Part shown: positions 13,586 through 25,367 of the stretch, piece after piece
How the letters are laid out: every line of letters starts with the position of its first letter
How positions within the stretch are numbered: position 1 is the first letter of the stretch
Notes under the pieces: model-generated
The model's input: only the letters and a program-made list of their open reading frames with translations
Database searches by the model: none
What the model was told of the DNA's origin: nothing
Assembly (NCBI RefSeq): GCF_032854445.1
Contig: NC_088297.1
Span: 16,131,127-16,195,126 of the forward strand
DNA: 64,000 nucleotides
Direction: 5' to 3'
DNA from: Liolophura sinensis
Taxonomy: Eukaryota > Mollusca > Polyplacophora > Chitonida > Chitonidae
Program-made: the position numbers and the translations under genes

Positions 13586-15974
13586 GGCATATGACCTTAC
13601 GTAACCTGTGAGATATCAGAGGCCTTTAGTTAGAAGTTACAAGTTAGACGAGCTGTGGCTCAGCAGTGTCCTGTGTCTCCCATGCCGATATTAATGTCCA
13701 TATTATTGGACATTTCCCCCTGCATCCATTTTAATGAGCATTTATCTGTATGTCCACGTTAATGGAATAGTGCCAGAATTCAGTGCATGCCCTACTTCCA
13801 CCTGAATCATGCCATGGTTTGGAGACGTTATACCTTTTTAATTCCTGTACGCTAGGTCCTGATGTTTGTACATTTTGACCATTTCGCGCTATCGCGTTTA
13901 ATTTTTAGATCTGAATATTATCCAATAGCTGCTCAGTGTTACAACGAAGATATGTGATTAAATGAAAAATAAAGTGCGTACATGCACTCCCAATATGATT
14001 TAACTGTGGATATTCAATTTTTCTTCACTAAATTACAAAATAATTATGCACCTGTACAGAATATTTTGTATGATTTACTGTTCACTGTCACACATGCAAT
14101 AGAAGTTTTATGCATTTACTAAAGTTTCTATAGATTACGTTTGGTTGTAAAACATGACAGAGCTGTTTTTCTAGCATTTTGACGTAAGGAAAAGCGGCGG
14201 AAGTTGCCTTTTCGGTGTACAATATTCTGCCACAGAAATCAATGTCTTCTGGCTCGTTTATTTATACATTGGATTGGTATTTTACCGTGAACTAGAGAAT
14301 ATTTCACTTTATATGGGAGGAAAGAGGACAGAGTGTCTTGTAATGAAAAGAAAATTGAACATTTGCATGGTGTATTCATTTCTTCCATGCAATTCAATGT
14401 GTTCAAAAATAGAGGCTGCGGAAAGTCCTGGGCTCAACTGTTCAAGATCGTAAGTGATTTGTCAAATATATATGTATTAGCGTTGAGTCTCGACCGCACT
14501 TCTCAACTAGGGTTTCTAGAAAGAGCATATCTATGTCCGCGTGAAAACATTATAGGCTCTGTTCCATGCGATTTGTAGTCTTTTACTATAAATTCGCAAC
14601 ATGACCAATGATGAAACCTTGCTATTCGGTTGTATGATTCAAATTGCTTTTATACGTACCACCTACTGCGTGCATTTGCATGTCCGAACGGCCTTTGACC
14701 AAAGGGTTCTAAAGTTCGAATCCAGCTTCCGTTCTTTACTTTCTTGGGCCAGGAAGTTTGCTAAATATACATATACCTGGCGAAAGGGCGTTTTTGATCT
14801 ATGAATGTTATCCTCCGTAACTGCCTCCCATAGACCTAACCACCATCATATGATTGACAATTTATTCATTACGACGTTAAAAACCTATTGAACAAATACC
14901 CCGTCGTGTTTCATCCTTCATCTACTTTTTAGCGACGGATCTAAAACGTGCTTCTTTTAACGATGCACATTTGTGGAACGTCTCTATATACAGCTAAGGC
15001 AGTTCCACCTTCGCGTTTTTTTTATATAAACATTGCTCTGTTAATAGATTTGTATATAGAGTCTGTTTATGTGTATAGATATATTTGTGTTTAATAAAAT
15101 AAATGCTCTTTAAACTTTGTGTGAGACACTTTGTCGATGCATATACACTAGTCGGGTTAGTGTTGCCTTTTCTTTTAAATGAGGGATCTTACTTTTAAAT
15201 GAGGAAATGCTTGTGGGATTTTGTTCTTTCCTGCCGTTGCAACGACGATTTGAGGGTATACTGGCAGCAAATTACTCATGCCTCGGAAGACAGCAGTGGT
15301 CCGTTCAGCTTGGACCCGAGTTGCCATAGCTCTGAAAAAGATATCCTATACTGCTTCAGTGAAACGGTTCTCTTAATTGGTCAGACTGACACTTATATCT
15401 TGTGGTATGATTGAGATTCGCTTCACATTTTTTGTGCTGGGTTATAGTGCTGCCTCGCTGGAACACCATGCCGAAGACACGAAATATGAAAACCATTAAC
15501 TCACAATGTACCGACACCGGGCGGACCAGAACTTTCGGTATTCTAGAATAACAAACTTATTTATTTATTTATTTATATGATTGCTGATTTTACTTTCATC
15601 CGATTTATGGTTAGCGAAGAGAGGAGTCGTCCAGGCGAACCTTTCCAGCATGTCACATTTCATCTCAAATTTCGTGCGTGACTGAGTACATGTACTTACA
15701 CCAAGTAACTCATTTTGCGTGAATCTGAGTTTCATTGATCTTAGATTTGTACTTTGAGGTTTTTGTAGAATGTAGGATAGAAAAATATTTTAGCAAGTAG
15801 CAAGAAGTAATAATTAAGACCTCTACTTACGCATATATTTCCCCTTGTCAATTTTTAAATCAAATAAATATGTGATCTTCGTGAAAGACAACTGCATTCC
15901 GGTAAACTCTTTACACGACATATCACTGTTTATCGCTTATCTAAACCAAGGTATCGAGCACAATAGAATTAAGG

Positions 15975-16110
15975 GACTGTACTCCGTCGTACTCAAGAAT
16001 ATTTCACTTATACGACAGCGACCAGCATTATGGTGGGAGGAAACCAGTCAGAGCCCGGGGGAAACACACGACCATCTGCAGGCATCTGTCAGACCTTCCC
16101 ACGTACGGCA
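15975..16110 (-). mobile_element. SINE family A fragment
   Basis: It runs from CCGTCGTACTCAAGAATATT through the conserved body to CCTTCCCACGTACGGC. The tail and the tRNA-like head are both missing. Confidence 0.8.
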
Positions 16111-16289
16111 GATTGAAACTAATTATAGTAGATACAATGCATAATGTATATTTTATGGTTAAATACAGCTTGACATTTCCTATATATTAAAGTGCTATTC
16201 CTGATTATGATCATGGCACCAAGCACCAGTATATGCACTCTGTGCAATGCACTTGGCATTTTCTTGCAATAAGGTTTTTGGGGCATTAT

Positions 16290-16563
16290 GTACGAATGTA
16301 TGCTTGTGGTTTGACGTCGTACTTAACAATTTTAGGTTATATGACGACGAGGAGTCATTAGGTGTGTGTACATACGTTGTGTCTTCCTGCAGGGCGAGAC
16401 CATGTCGCCAAAGTGGAACCGCCATGCCGCCAAAGTGCAGCCGTCGAAGACACCAGATATGACAAACCGCCAAGTCAGATTATACTGACATCGGGCCAAC
16501 CAGTCATGTTTCCTTGCTCTATCCTCTCATGACTGAGCGCCAAGCGAGGCAGCAGCAAATACC
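16290..16563 (-). mobile_element. SINE family C copy
   Basis: Its minus strand shares the family C core seen at 42885-43216: a CCTCGCTTGGCGCTCAGTC-type block, ACTGGTTGGCC, TGTCATATCTGGTGTCTTCG and a tail with TTAAGTACGACGTCAAACC. Confidence 0.55.
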
Positions 16564-16564
16564 A

Positions 16565-16722
16565 TGTTTATTTATTTATATTTTTTGTATTATTTGACTT
16601 GTTTGACCAGTAATATTGTGGGAGGAAACTAGACAGAACCCAGGGGAAACCCACGACCACCCACATGTTGCTGCAGACCTTCCAACGTACGGCCGAAGAT
16701 GAAGCCAGCACGAGCTGGATTT
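16565..16722 (-). mobile_element. SINE family A fragment, diverged tail
   Basis: The body (GGGAGGAAACTAGACAGAAC to CAGCACGAGCTGGA) is clear. The region between the tail and the body is altered. Confidence 0.7.
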
Positions 16723-18366
16723 TTTGTATAATTCATCACACATGTAAAATATAAATACATAATGATCAATGCGTAAAATCGACGCATAACAAAATCAACA
16801 CAAACCACGAAAGAACTAAGAAAATTTATAAAGTATGAAAATAGGACAGAGTTTTGCAAAGAGAAGCAGTCAACAGTTTTCATTGATGAGATACGATGAA
16901 ACTATCTATGTCAACGGTCGCTTTGGGTTTACTTTCTGTGCTGTACGGCATTTTTTTTATATTTCAAAAGTTTTGTTCTGACAATTGACTATTATCGTTT
17001 TCCTGTTTTATACAACGAAATGATTCAAAACAGACTTAGGAGCTCACTAACGGATAAAAAAAAGCGAAAGAAAGGTTCATTTTTCGTATCTGGAGTACAC
17101 CGAATGTTGAGGAATATTTGGATAGGACATATTCATGTTCAGCCTAGGTTGAGCAGCCATGAATATAGCGTATTGAAATATTCTCCAAACAATATTGAGC
17201 ATACTCGAACTGCCTTTTTCGCACTTATGTCACCAGTCCCACTTTATGACCGAATGTACCATATGCAGATTACTTGTCAAGCAGGACCACTCTTATCGAT
17301 GACGTTCGGAGCTCTCATAAACCGCCTTCATGCAGTTTCACCCTGGGGAAATCAGGTTCTATACAGGGGCTGTACAGACCTACGTTCACGCGTCTATAGG
17401 TACTCCTGCAATCAGGTCAAGGAAAGGTATTTCGAGATTTCCTCGTTTTTCTATGCGAGGCACGTTTTCTTTGGGAGAGAATGAATAACCAAATACAATA
17501 ACGTTCGCGCGGTTTTGTAACTGTTCACCAGGCTACGAACAAAGATGTGCGTCATCCACAGGTGCGCACATAGAGGGCGACACCTGAAACCCGACCAATG
17601 AAATGCGACCTGCGTATGTAGATGTGCCAAGGGCAATCAGTTTCAGCTAGTCCCTACCTGAATGTGGTTGACAAAAAAGCCATTGTCGAAAATGTCTCGT
17701 CATAGCGTAGGCCTATCATTTATAGAGCTGTGTCAATATGTACTCCAATACCCCACACTCCGATTTGCAGCTGTTGCGAAATATGTCTAACTGTGAACGT
17801 CGGCCTACAATTTACAGATATGCCTCTCTTATACATGTATATATTATATAATTCCCACTTACACCAAATTGTCGAAACTAACTCCAGTATATTGGTATTC
17901 TAACAAAAACCAATGCGAACACCTGGGTCCGGTTGTTCAAAAGTTTAAGGCTTAATACCAGATTTACACTTAAGCCAAATTTTGGACTTGAAACAATTGA
18001 GTAACATTATATCAAATATGAACTACAACTGCTTCTGTCATACTTTGACCTTGGAGAACTGCATTGGCTGCTGATTGTTTTAATGCAAATTTCAAATTTT
18101 AAATGTAAAATATGACTTGTACCAGTATTAGCTAATACACAACCAAACAAGTGGGCCCTGCCTTCCCATGTGCCTTTGAGAACAATGGTAAACCACTTAA
18201 GTGAATGAAGAAACGAGCGAATTAGGGCTTACAGCTATATCGGCAGTATATTACAGCCAACTGGTGGCGAACCACGAAACAAAGCTGTAAATTAATGGCA
18301 TCTCTGTGATGACAGAGATAGGCAAAAAAAAAAAGCAGTTAACCTTTGTACCGTTAACATAAATAA

Positions 18367-18633
18367 GCCTACACTAAAAAAATTCAGTAAATTTTAACAG
18401 AAAATTTGTTATATGAGTGAGGCTACAATATGTTCTGTTAGGGGCGACAGATTGTTCTGCTAAATATAACACACATATTCTGTTAATTCAACATAAAGAT
18501 TCTATTAGACTAAAGGGACATTATGTTGAATATGACAGAATATTGTGCTATAATAACAGAACACATTCTAGCTAAGCATCACTCAGAAAACAAACTTTCC
18601 GTTAAACTTAACAGACGGATTTTTTTGAGTGTA
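18367..18633. mobile_element. MITE-like element with short terminal inverted repeats
   Basis: The left end TACACTAAAAAAATTC and the right end GATTTTTTTGAGTGTA are inverted copies of each other with two mismatches. They enclose about 265 bases with no coding frame. TA at both ends fits a TA target site, as in Tc1/mariner-type MITEs. The superfamily is not proven. Confidence 0.55.
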
Positions 18634-18780
18634 CGAGGTGGCGCGTTTAGGTATTTATCTATTTATTTGATTGTTCTTAAATTCCACACGCTACAATTTT
18701 TTGTTACCTATGTACATGATGTGAATGTATGGGGTAGCGAAACAGGTGCGGCCGGGATAAAACACGGGCTTTTTATCGGA
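18621..18780 (+). repeat. About 155-bp segment repeated at 19208-19366
   Basis: TTTTTTGAGTGTACGAGGTG starts both copies and GGGATAAAACACGGGCTTTT ends both. Identity looks around 90 percent by eye. The repeat includes the right end of the MITE-like element, so end and flank were copied together. Confidence 0.75.
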
Positions 18781-18889
18781 TCCATCCTGCCACAAGGAGG
18801 CATATTACATGCACTCTAAGGACTCCTTCGTCGTCATTTGACTAACAACTGGTATGTATGACGTTAAACCTCAAGCACTCACTCACTCC
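18781..18889 (+). mobile_element. SINE family B 3' fragment
   Basis: From TCCATCCTGCCACAAGGAGG to the CACTCACTCACT tail. A sister fragment at 20051-20152 is followed by a similar downstream flank (CTCCGTGTCnGTGATATC), so this block was duplicated together with its surroundings. Confidence 0.75.
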
Positions 18890-18950
18890 TCCGTGTCGGT
18901 GATATCATATTTTGCGAGGGGCGCTAACGCCGGATGTTCAAAGTGATTCG

Positions 18951-19121
18951 TGTCTTCCTCTCCGGCCGTAAGAGGGAAGGTCTGCCAGCAGCCTGCGGAT
19001 GGTGGTGGGTTTCCCCCGGGCTCTGCCCGGTTTCCTCCCACCATAATGCTGACCGCCGTCGTATAAGTGAAATATTCTTGAGTACGGTGTAAAACACCAA
19101 TCAAATAAAGAAATAAATAAA
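18951..19121 (+). mobile_element. SINE family A copy, 5'-truncated
   Basis: It starts at TGTCTTCCTCTCCGGCCGTA and ends in AAATAAATAAA. It is flanked by a perfect 13-base target-site duplication, TCAAAGTGATTCG (18938-18950 and 19122-19134). Confidence 0.95.
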
Positions 19122-20050
19122 TCAAAGTGATTCGCATTCATGTCTTCAAAAATCATCCATGATGTCATCTATTGGAAGGCATGAACAGAAGACATTCAAG
19201 CATCATTGATTTTTTGAGTGTACGAGGTGGTGCTTTTATGTATTTATCTTTTTATTTGACCGTTCTTAAATTCCACACACTACAATTTTTTGTTATCTAT
19301 GTGCATGATGTGGATGTACGGGCTAACGAAACAGGTATGGCCGGGATAAAACACGGGCTTTTTGGCAAGTTACTAATGAACTTTACCACCACTCAGCGAC
19401 ACAGACAAGTTACAATTCGGTGGAAATAAAATGATTTCCCACAAATGCAAGCCTGCGCAGACGGATTCACGTGATCAGTGAAGCGGGGAACTTACAAATT
19501 TCCTGTCCAAGGCCTGCGTTGAGCCTGCACCTACCGAACCCCGTGGCTATGTGTCACGCATTGTACTCACTGACCCAGTTCCACTTCCAGTATATGGCGC
19601 TTTGTGAGGTTTACTGTGTACATGTATATACACTGTACTTCAATTATGAATCGTCATGTAAGGTATTATCTGTTAATGGCAACACTGTAACACAAACCGC
19701 AACATCAAACTTAGATTCCATAATGCATGAGGTTTCTCAAATACATATAAGGTGATTTTTTGTTCTGAAAATCCATTGCACTCGTTCATAGCAGGTTTTG
19801 TGTTGCGTTCTAACAAGCTTAGCTGGGGATTCAAAGTTCCATGCGAAGAAAGACGTTGTTGGCCTATTGAAATGAACTCAAAAGTCACAACGCCAAAGGA
19901 ATCAGAACAAAAGCGATCTTAAGCAAAGCAATCATTATATAACCAGTTTTTGTCCAATCCATGGGTAACGGGCTGACGGTAATCACGGCTGGATAGGGCT
20001 GTCGTGGTAACATGGCAACATCATGGTCTGCTGTCTTCCGTGTCCGATTG

Positions 20051-20152
20051 GTCCTGCAACAAGGGGGCACATTACATGCACTCTATGGACTCCTTCATCG
20101 TCATATGACTGAAAACTTAAGTACGACGTTAAACCCCAAGCACTCACTCACT
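20051..20152 (+). mobile_element. SINE family B 3' fragment
   Basis: From GTCCTGCAACAAGGGGGCAC to CACTCACTCACT, with the tail motif AAGTACGACGTTAAACCCCA. Confidence 0.75.
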
Positions 20153-20504
20153 CCTCCGTGTCAGTGATATCGTATTGGGCAAGGCGAGTAAATGCAGGAT
20201 GCCCAAAGTCATTCGGATTCCTTTCTTCAAAAATCCCCCATGGCATCTACTGGAAGGCATGATGTTTTGTTTTCTGAACATTTGGAAGAGGGGCGAATGT
20301 TAGACTCGATGGCAATGAGAGTACCTTGAGGCCATGCCACGAAGAGAACCTCATTCATTTCTTCAAAATTCCTCACGATGCTCATCTTTTGGATGGCATG
20401 GAGTTTGGTTTTGTAGATATTTGGAATGGAACGAATGCTTGATTGGTAGACACTTTCTCTAATTTACCCATGAGGTCATCCTTGTAGTTTGGTTTGTTCT
20501 AATT

Positions 20505-20712
20505 GACTTATTTGACTGGTGTTTTACGCCCTACTCAGGAATATTTCACTTATACGTCGACGGTCAGCATTATGGCGGGACGAAACCGGTCAGAGGGAAA
20601 CTCATGAACATCCGCAGGTTGCTGCAAGACCTTCCCGCACACAACCGGAGAGGAAGCCAGCATGCGTTAGGCTTGAACTCACAGCGACCGACTGGTGGGC
20701 TGAACGGGACCG
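20505..20712 (-). mobile_element. SINE family A copy, diverged
   Basis: Tail TTATTTGACTGGTGTTTTAC, body, and head up to the box-B region (TTGAACTCACAGCGACCG). The tRNA-like 5' end is missing. Confidence 0.85.
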
Positions 20713-21374
20713 GCTCTAAAGCTGGATTTTTTCATCCTCGCAAATCTACGCTAGTATAGCCGCGGTTGAAGTGTACGAAGTTTTTATAACACTCTGTGGA
20801 TATATTGGTAATGCCACAAAGTTTAAGGACAGAAAAATAATAAGTGAACTTGAACAAAGGCGTGTTGAAAAGAAAAGGTCCTGATTTATTCGTTGGAATC
20901 AAAACGATCAGTTCATGATTGACCACAGCAAATATTACATCATGGTTTAGCTTCCCTAAATTCATTACCTCAACCGTCAGATAATTTCCATCAACATGAT
21001 ATAAACAAAATACTTCCGAATAGATTTCATTTAGAGAATATGCAATAAGAAAAGCATATTCAAGAACGCTGAACTTGTGATATACACAATACCATGGTAA
21101 CACACACAGTACCATAACCAAATCTTCATATCTTAAATAAGCATCAATACCATACGTGTCTTATACATGGGATTAAATTGATTGTCATGTTCAGAAAGCG
21201 ATTTCTTGGAGTCAAACAGCCGATACATGTACATGAGCGTGCGCAGTGACATTCAGACGATACCTGACCTATTAGTGAACACTGAGATTTCCTCGTACAC
21301 AAATTATCCATGGTCAGATGTGCAAACATTGTCAGAAAACGGTCAGCAAACTGTGAGGCGTTTGTTGCAAGAAC

Positions 21375-22655
21375 ATGATGGACACAATCATTATTACGGA
21401 TGTCATCAAGCTCACAATGGACACCACCTTCATGATGGATGTCACCAAGCTCACAATGGACACCACCTTCATGATGGATGTCACCAAGCTCACAATGGAC
21501 ACCACCTTCATGATGGACGTCACTAAGATCACAATGGACACCACCTTCATGATGGATGTCATCAAGCTCACAATGGACACCATCTTCATGATGGACGTCA
21601 TCAAGATCACAATGGACACCATCTTCATGATGGATGTCACCAAGATCACAATGGACACCACCTCATGATGGATGTCATCAAGATCACAATGGACACCACC
21701 TTCATGATGGAAGTCATCAAGATCACAATGGACACCACCTTCATGATGGAAGTCATCAAGATCACAATGGACACCATCTTCATCATGGAAGTCATAAAGA
21801 TCACAATGGACACCATCTTCATGATGGACGTCATCAAGATCACAATGGACACCACCTTCATGATGGACATCATCAAGATCACAATGGACACCATCTTCAT
21901 GATGGACGCCACCAAGATCACAATGGACACCACCTTCATGATGGACGTCATCAAGATCACAATGGACACCATCTTCATGATGGAAGTCATCAAGATCCCA
22001 ATGGACACCATCTTCATCATGGATGTCATCAAGATCACAATGGACACAATCTTCATGATGGACGTCACCAAGATCACAATGGACACCACCTTCATGATGG
22101 AAGTCATCAAGATCCCAATGGACACCATCTTCATCATGGACGTCATCAAGATCACAATGGACACCATCTTCATGATGGAAGTCATCAAGATCCCAATGGA
22201 CACCATCTTCATCATGGATGTCATCAAGATCACAATGGACACCATCTTCATCATGGACGCCACCAAGATCACAATGGACACCACCTTCATGATGGACGTC
22301 ATCAAGATCACAATGGACACCATCTTCATGATGGAAGTCATCAAGATCCCAATGGACACCATCTTCATCATGGATGTCATCAAGATCACAATGGACACAA
22401 TCTTCATGATGGACGTCACTAAGATCACAATGGACACCACCTTCATGATGGAAGTCATCAAGATCCCAATGGACACCATCTTCATCATGGACGTCATCAA
22501 GATCACAATGGACACCATCTTCATGATGGAAGTCATCAAGATCCCAATGGACACCATCTTCATCATGGATGTCATCAAGATCACAATGGACACCATCTTC
22601 ATCATGGATGTCATCAAGATCACAATGGACACAATCTTCATCATGGATGTCACCA
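21375..22655. repeat. 39-bp minisatellite, about 33 copies
   Basis: Unit: GATCACAATGGACACCATCT then TCATGATGGATGTCATCAA, 39 bases. Variants recur at 351 bases (nine units): the ACACAATCTT variant is near 22045, 22396 and 22630 (the last gap is six units). It ends about 140 bases past the NMD3 stop. Several frames stay open on both strands. The His-rich plus frame has TAA stops near 21524 and 22420 and a one-base deletion near 21662, so it is not one protein. I treat the array as non-coding. Confidence 0.95.
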
Positions 22656-22796
22656 CTGCATCACAATCACCATGAAGTTACCTTTTTCATGGTTTTACAC
22701 AAAAAGATAACACAGAATATTGTGTACTGTTAAGACCATACTACCAAGTATAACGCAAGATTATAGATGTCCACCCCAACCCTATAGCCTTTTGCT

Positions 22797-25325
22797 CTAC
22801 TCTGTCATTTCTGCCCCAGCCTCGCCCGTGGCATCTCCGCCAATATGAAGATCATCTAACATCTCCTGTAGGCTAATTTGAGGAGCCCCTTCATCATCAG
22901 TGTCATCGGTATCCACAGCAATCTTTAGTTCATCTAAAATAAGACAAGGGTTGACAATTCCATTCATAAATATGCATACAAATGGTTCACAACTTTGTAA
23001 TGAAGCACCAGTTGTAATGGTACCTTCATAAATGCTGACAGGCAGTTGCTTACACATACAAATGCTGACGTGTTTTTGCTTGCCTTCATAAATGTGGACA
23101 CACCTCTGCTTACCTTTATAAATGTTGGCACGCTGCTGCTTAGCTTGATACATGCTGGCAGCCTATTGCTTACCTTTCTAAAAGTTGATACACTGTTGCT
23201 TACCTTTAAAAATGTTGACATCCTGTTGCTTATCTTCATAAATGTTGACACACTGTTGCTTACCTTTATAAATGTTGACACCTTGCTGCTGACTTTATAA
23301 ATGCTGACATGCAGTTGCTTACACATACAAATGCTGATGTGTTTTTGCTTGTCTTCATAAATGTGGACACACCTCTGCTTACCTTTATAAATGTTGACAT
23401 GCTGCTGCTTAGCTTGATACACGCTGGCAGCCTATTGCTTACCTTTCTAAAAGTTGATACACTGTTGCTTACCTTTAAAAATGTTGACATCCTGTTGCTT
23501 ATCTTCATAAATGTTAACACGCTGTTGCTTACCTTTATAAATGTTGACACCTTGCTGCTTACTTTATAAATGCTGACATGCTTTTGTTTACACATACCTT
23601 TATAAATGTTGACATGCTGTCTGAAGGCAGGATCCTCTTCCAGATCTTCCAGAAAATCAGTGTAGTCTCTGTCAAGACATGGAAGCAGTTGAAATTAAGT
23701 CATGTTTAGTGGCAATCATTCGCTGCCATCCTAATAATTTATTAGTTTATTTAAATTTTATAGATCAGCATTTTGAGTATATGACAAGGAGCAGGCTAAC
23801 ATGGAGCTATGCTGCTCCAGCAAGTAACTCTGAATGCTGAAACCGTTTATCACAGTGGTATTACGAATAATTTTAAACAACCTATCAAAACCATTTGATA
23901 ATCTGAGAAATTTATGGCTTGAGTGAGAAACAACTAAACTAACTTTTCCACGTGTGACATGTTGATTTTTGCCTGCTTTGAGAGCTCAAAAGGTGTGGTA
24001 TATGGTTAACAGCAAGTAATCTTGAATAAACGTTATCTAAGACCATTTAAACATCTTAAATTTTACATGTGCTTTCGACTGCTTCTTGCAACCGAGGCCG
24101 AGAAAACAATGCAGGCGTGGGAATAAGATTCCCCGTCTAATGTAGGAGTAATTCAACCATCATCTCATTAGCGTAAGCAATGGGATACTGGGAGAAGTAA
24201 AAATTGGGACGCACGAAATACTAAGCGTAATGTCCGACATTCATATACCATTCGTAGTCCGTAAAGGGCGTTCCAAGTCGATAATCGCAAGATCCATTTC
24301 CAAAACAAAGTTTAACACTAGCTCTCAAAGACAGAGGTATGTAAGAAATTATACAAATAGGAAATAAAGTCGGTAACACACAAGAGAGAAGCTGTCATCA
24401 GTTTTCAATGATGCCGGGCAGACAGTGGATATTCCAGACATGAATTCCATATCAAAGTCCAAATTCGTAGTCCATAAATGAGTTCCCAGTCAAATACCAA
24501 TTAAACCAGGTATCTCAGTCGCACTTTGATTGCAACTGTTCATAAAGGCATCATGCAGATGTAATGAGCAAGGCTGCCTTTAAGCCCCTAGCTCCAGGTT
24601 AAGCAGTATTAGATACAGTTCGAAAATGACGAGCGTTACATTTGTTTATTTATTTATTTATTTGATTGGTGTTTTACGCCGTACTCAAGAATATTTCACT
24701 TATACGACGGCGACCAGCATTATGGTGGAAAGAAATCCGGCACAGCCTGGGGGAAACCCACGGCCATCCTCAGGTTGCTGACAAACCTTCCCACGTACGG
24801 CCGGAGAGGAGCTTGAGCTGGACTTGAACTCACAGCGACCGCATTGGTGAGAGGCTGCTGGGTCATCACGCTGCGCTAGCGCGCTAACCAACTGAGCCAC
24901 GGAGGCCCCCACGAGCGTTCCAGACCTTGAGCGAACAGATTGTGATTAAAAAGTAACGGACGATTATGTCCTTTCAGCGACGCTGGGCATTCCATTGCAG
25001 CGTCAACAGCGTGAGACATCACAGTGGGTAGACCAAAGACGTCACCACATGACCACGCGGCATGCAACGTATTTTTAAAAACGTGCAAGTCCCATGTCAC
25101 ACTAGCGCCACCTGTCGTGAAAGGAAAATCTGCTGGTGCCCCATTAAACAGAGAAGCACCCTAAACAGTAGGCCATCCTACCACTGCCCCTTTCAAATGT
25201 ACATGTAACTCACCTTTCTGTGCTTGCTGTCTCCATCTGAAGGTTACTGTCCAGGTGTTTCAATTTCCACTTTCTTCGCTTGATCCTTTGAGACCGATCA
25301 AACACCTTCTTAACAATGATCTACA

Positions 25326-25367
<42 letters not shown>

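Larger units (their letters stand above)
13590..18366. other. Intergenic stretch with scattered old repeats
   Basis: No exon is recognised. SINE A fragments are at 14255-14340, 15975-16110 and 16565-16722 (all minus). Family C fragments are at 15430-15530 and 16290-16563. A tRNA-derived element probably covers 14650-14905: it has a box-B-like AGTTCGAATCC and a tail with CGACGTTAAAAACC. A 154-codon frame at 17020-17484 lies outside any repeat I recognise; it matches no family I know and is treated as unproven. Confidence 0.5.

Noticed and set aside
21646-22675. 336-codon frames on both strands and a His-rich frame (HNGHHLHDG type)
   Set aside because: All come from the 39-bp unit. The His-rich frame has stops near 21524 and 22420 and a one-base deletion near 21662.
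22797-23153. Continuous frame from the 30-bp array into the NMD3 C-terminus as the real last exon
   Set aside because: The acceptor at 22934-22935 and the phase from exon 14 give the conserved C-terminus. The upstream part is array sequence.
24840-24910. Genuine tRNA genes at the SINE heads
   Set aside because: Boxes A and B are present, but the sequence does not fold as a full tRNA and always continues into the SINE body.
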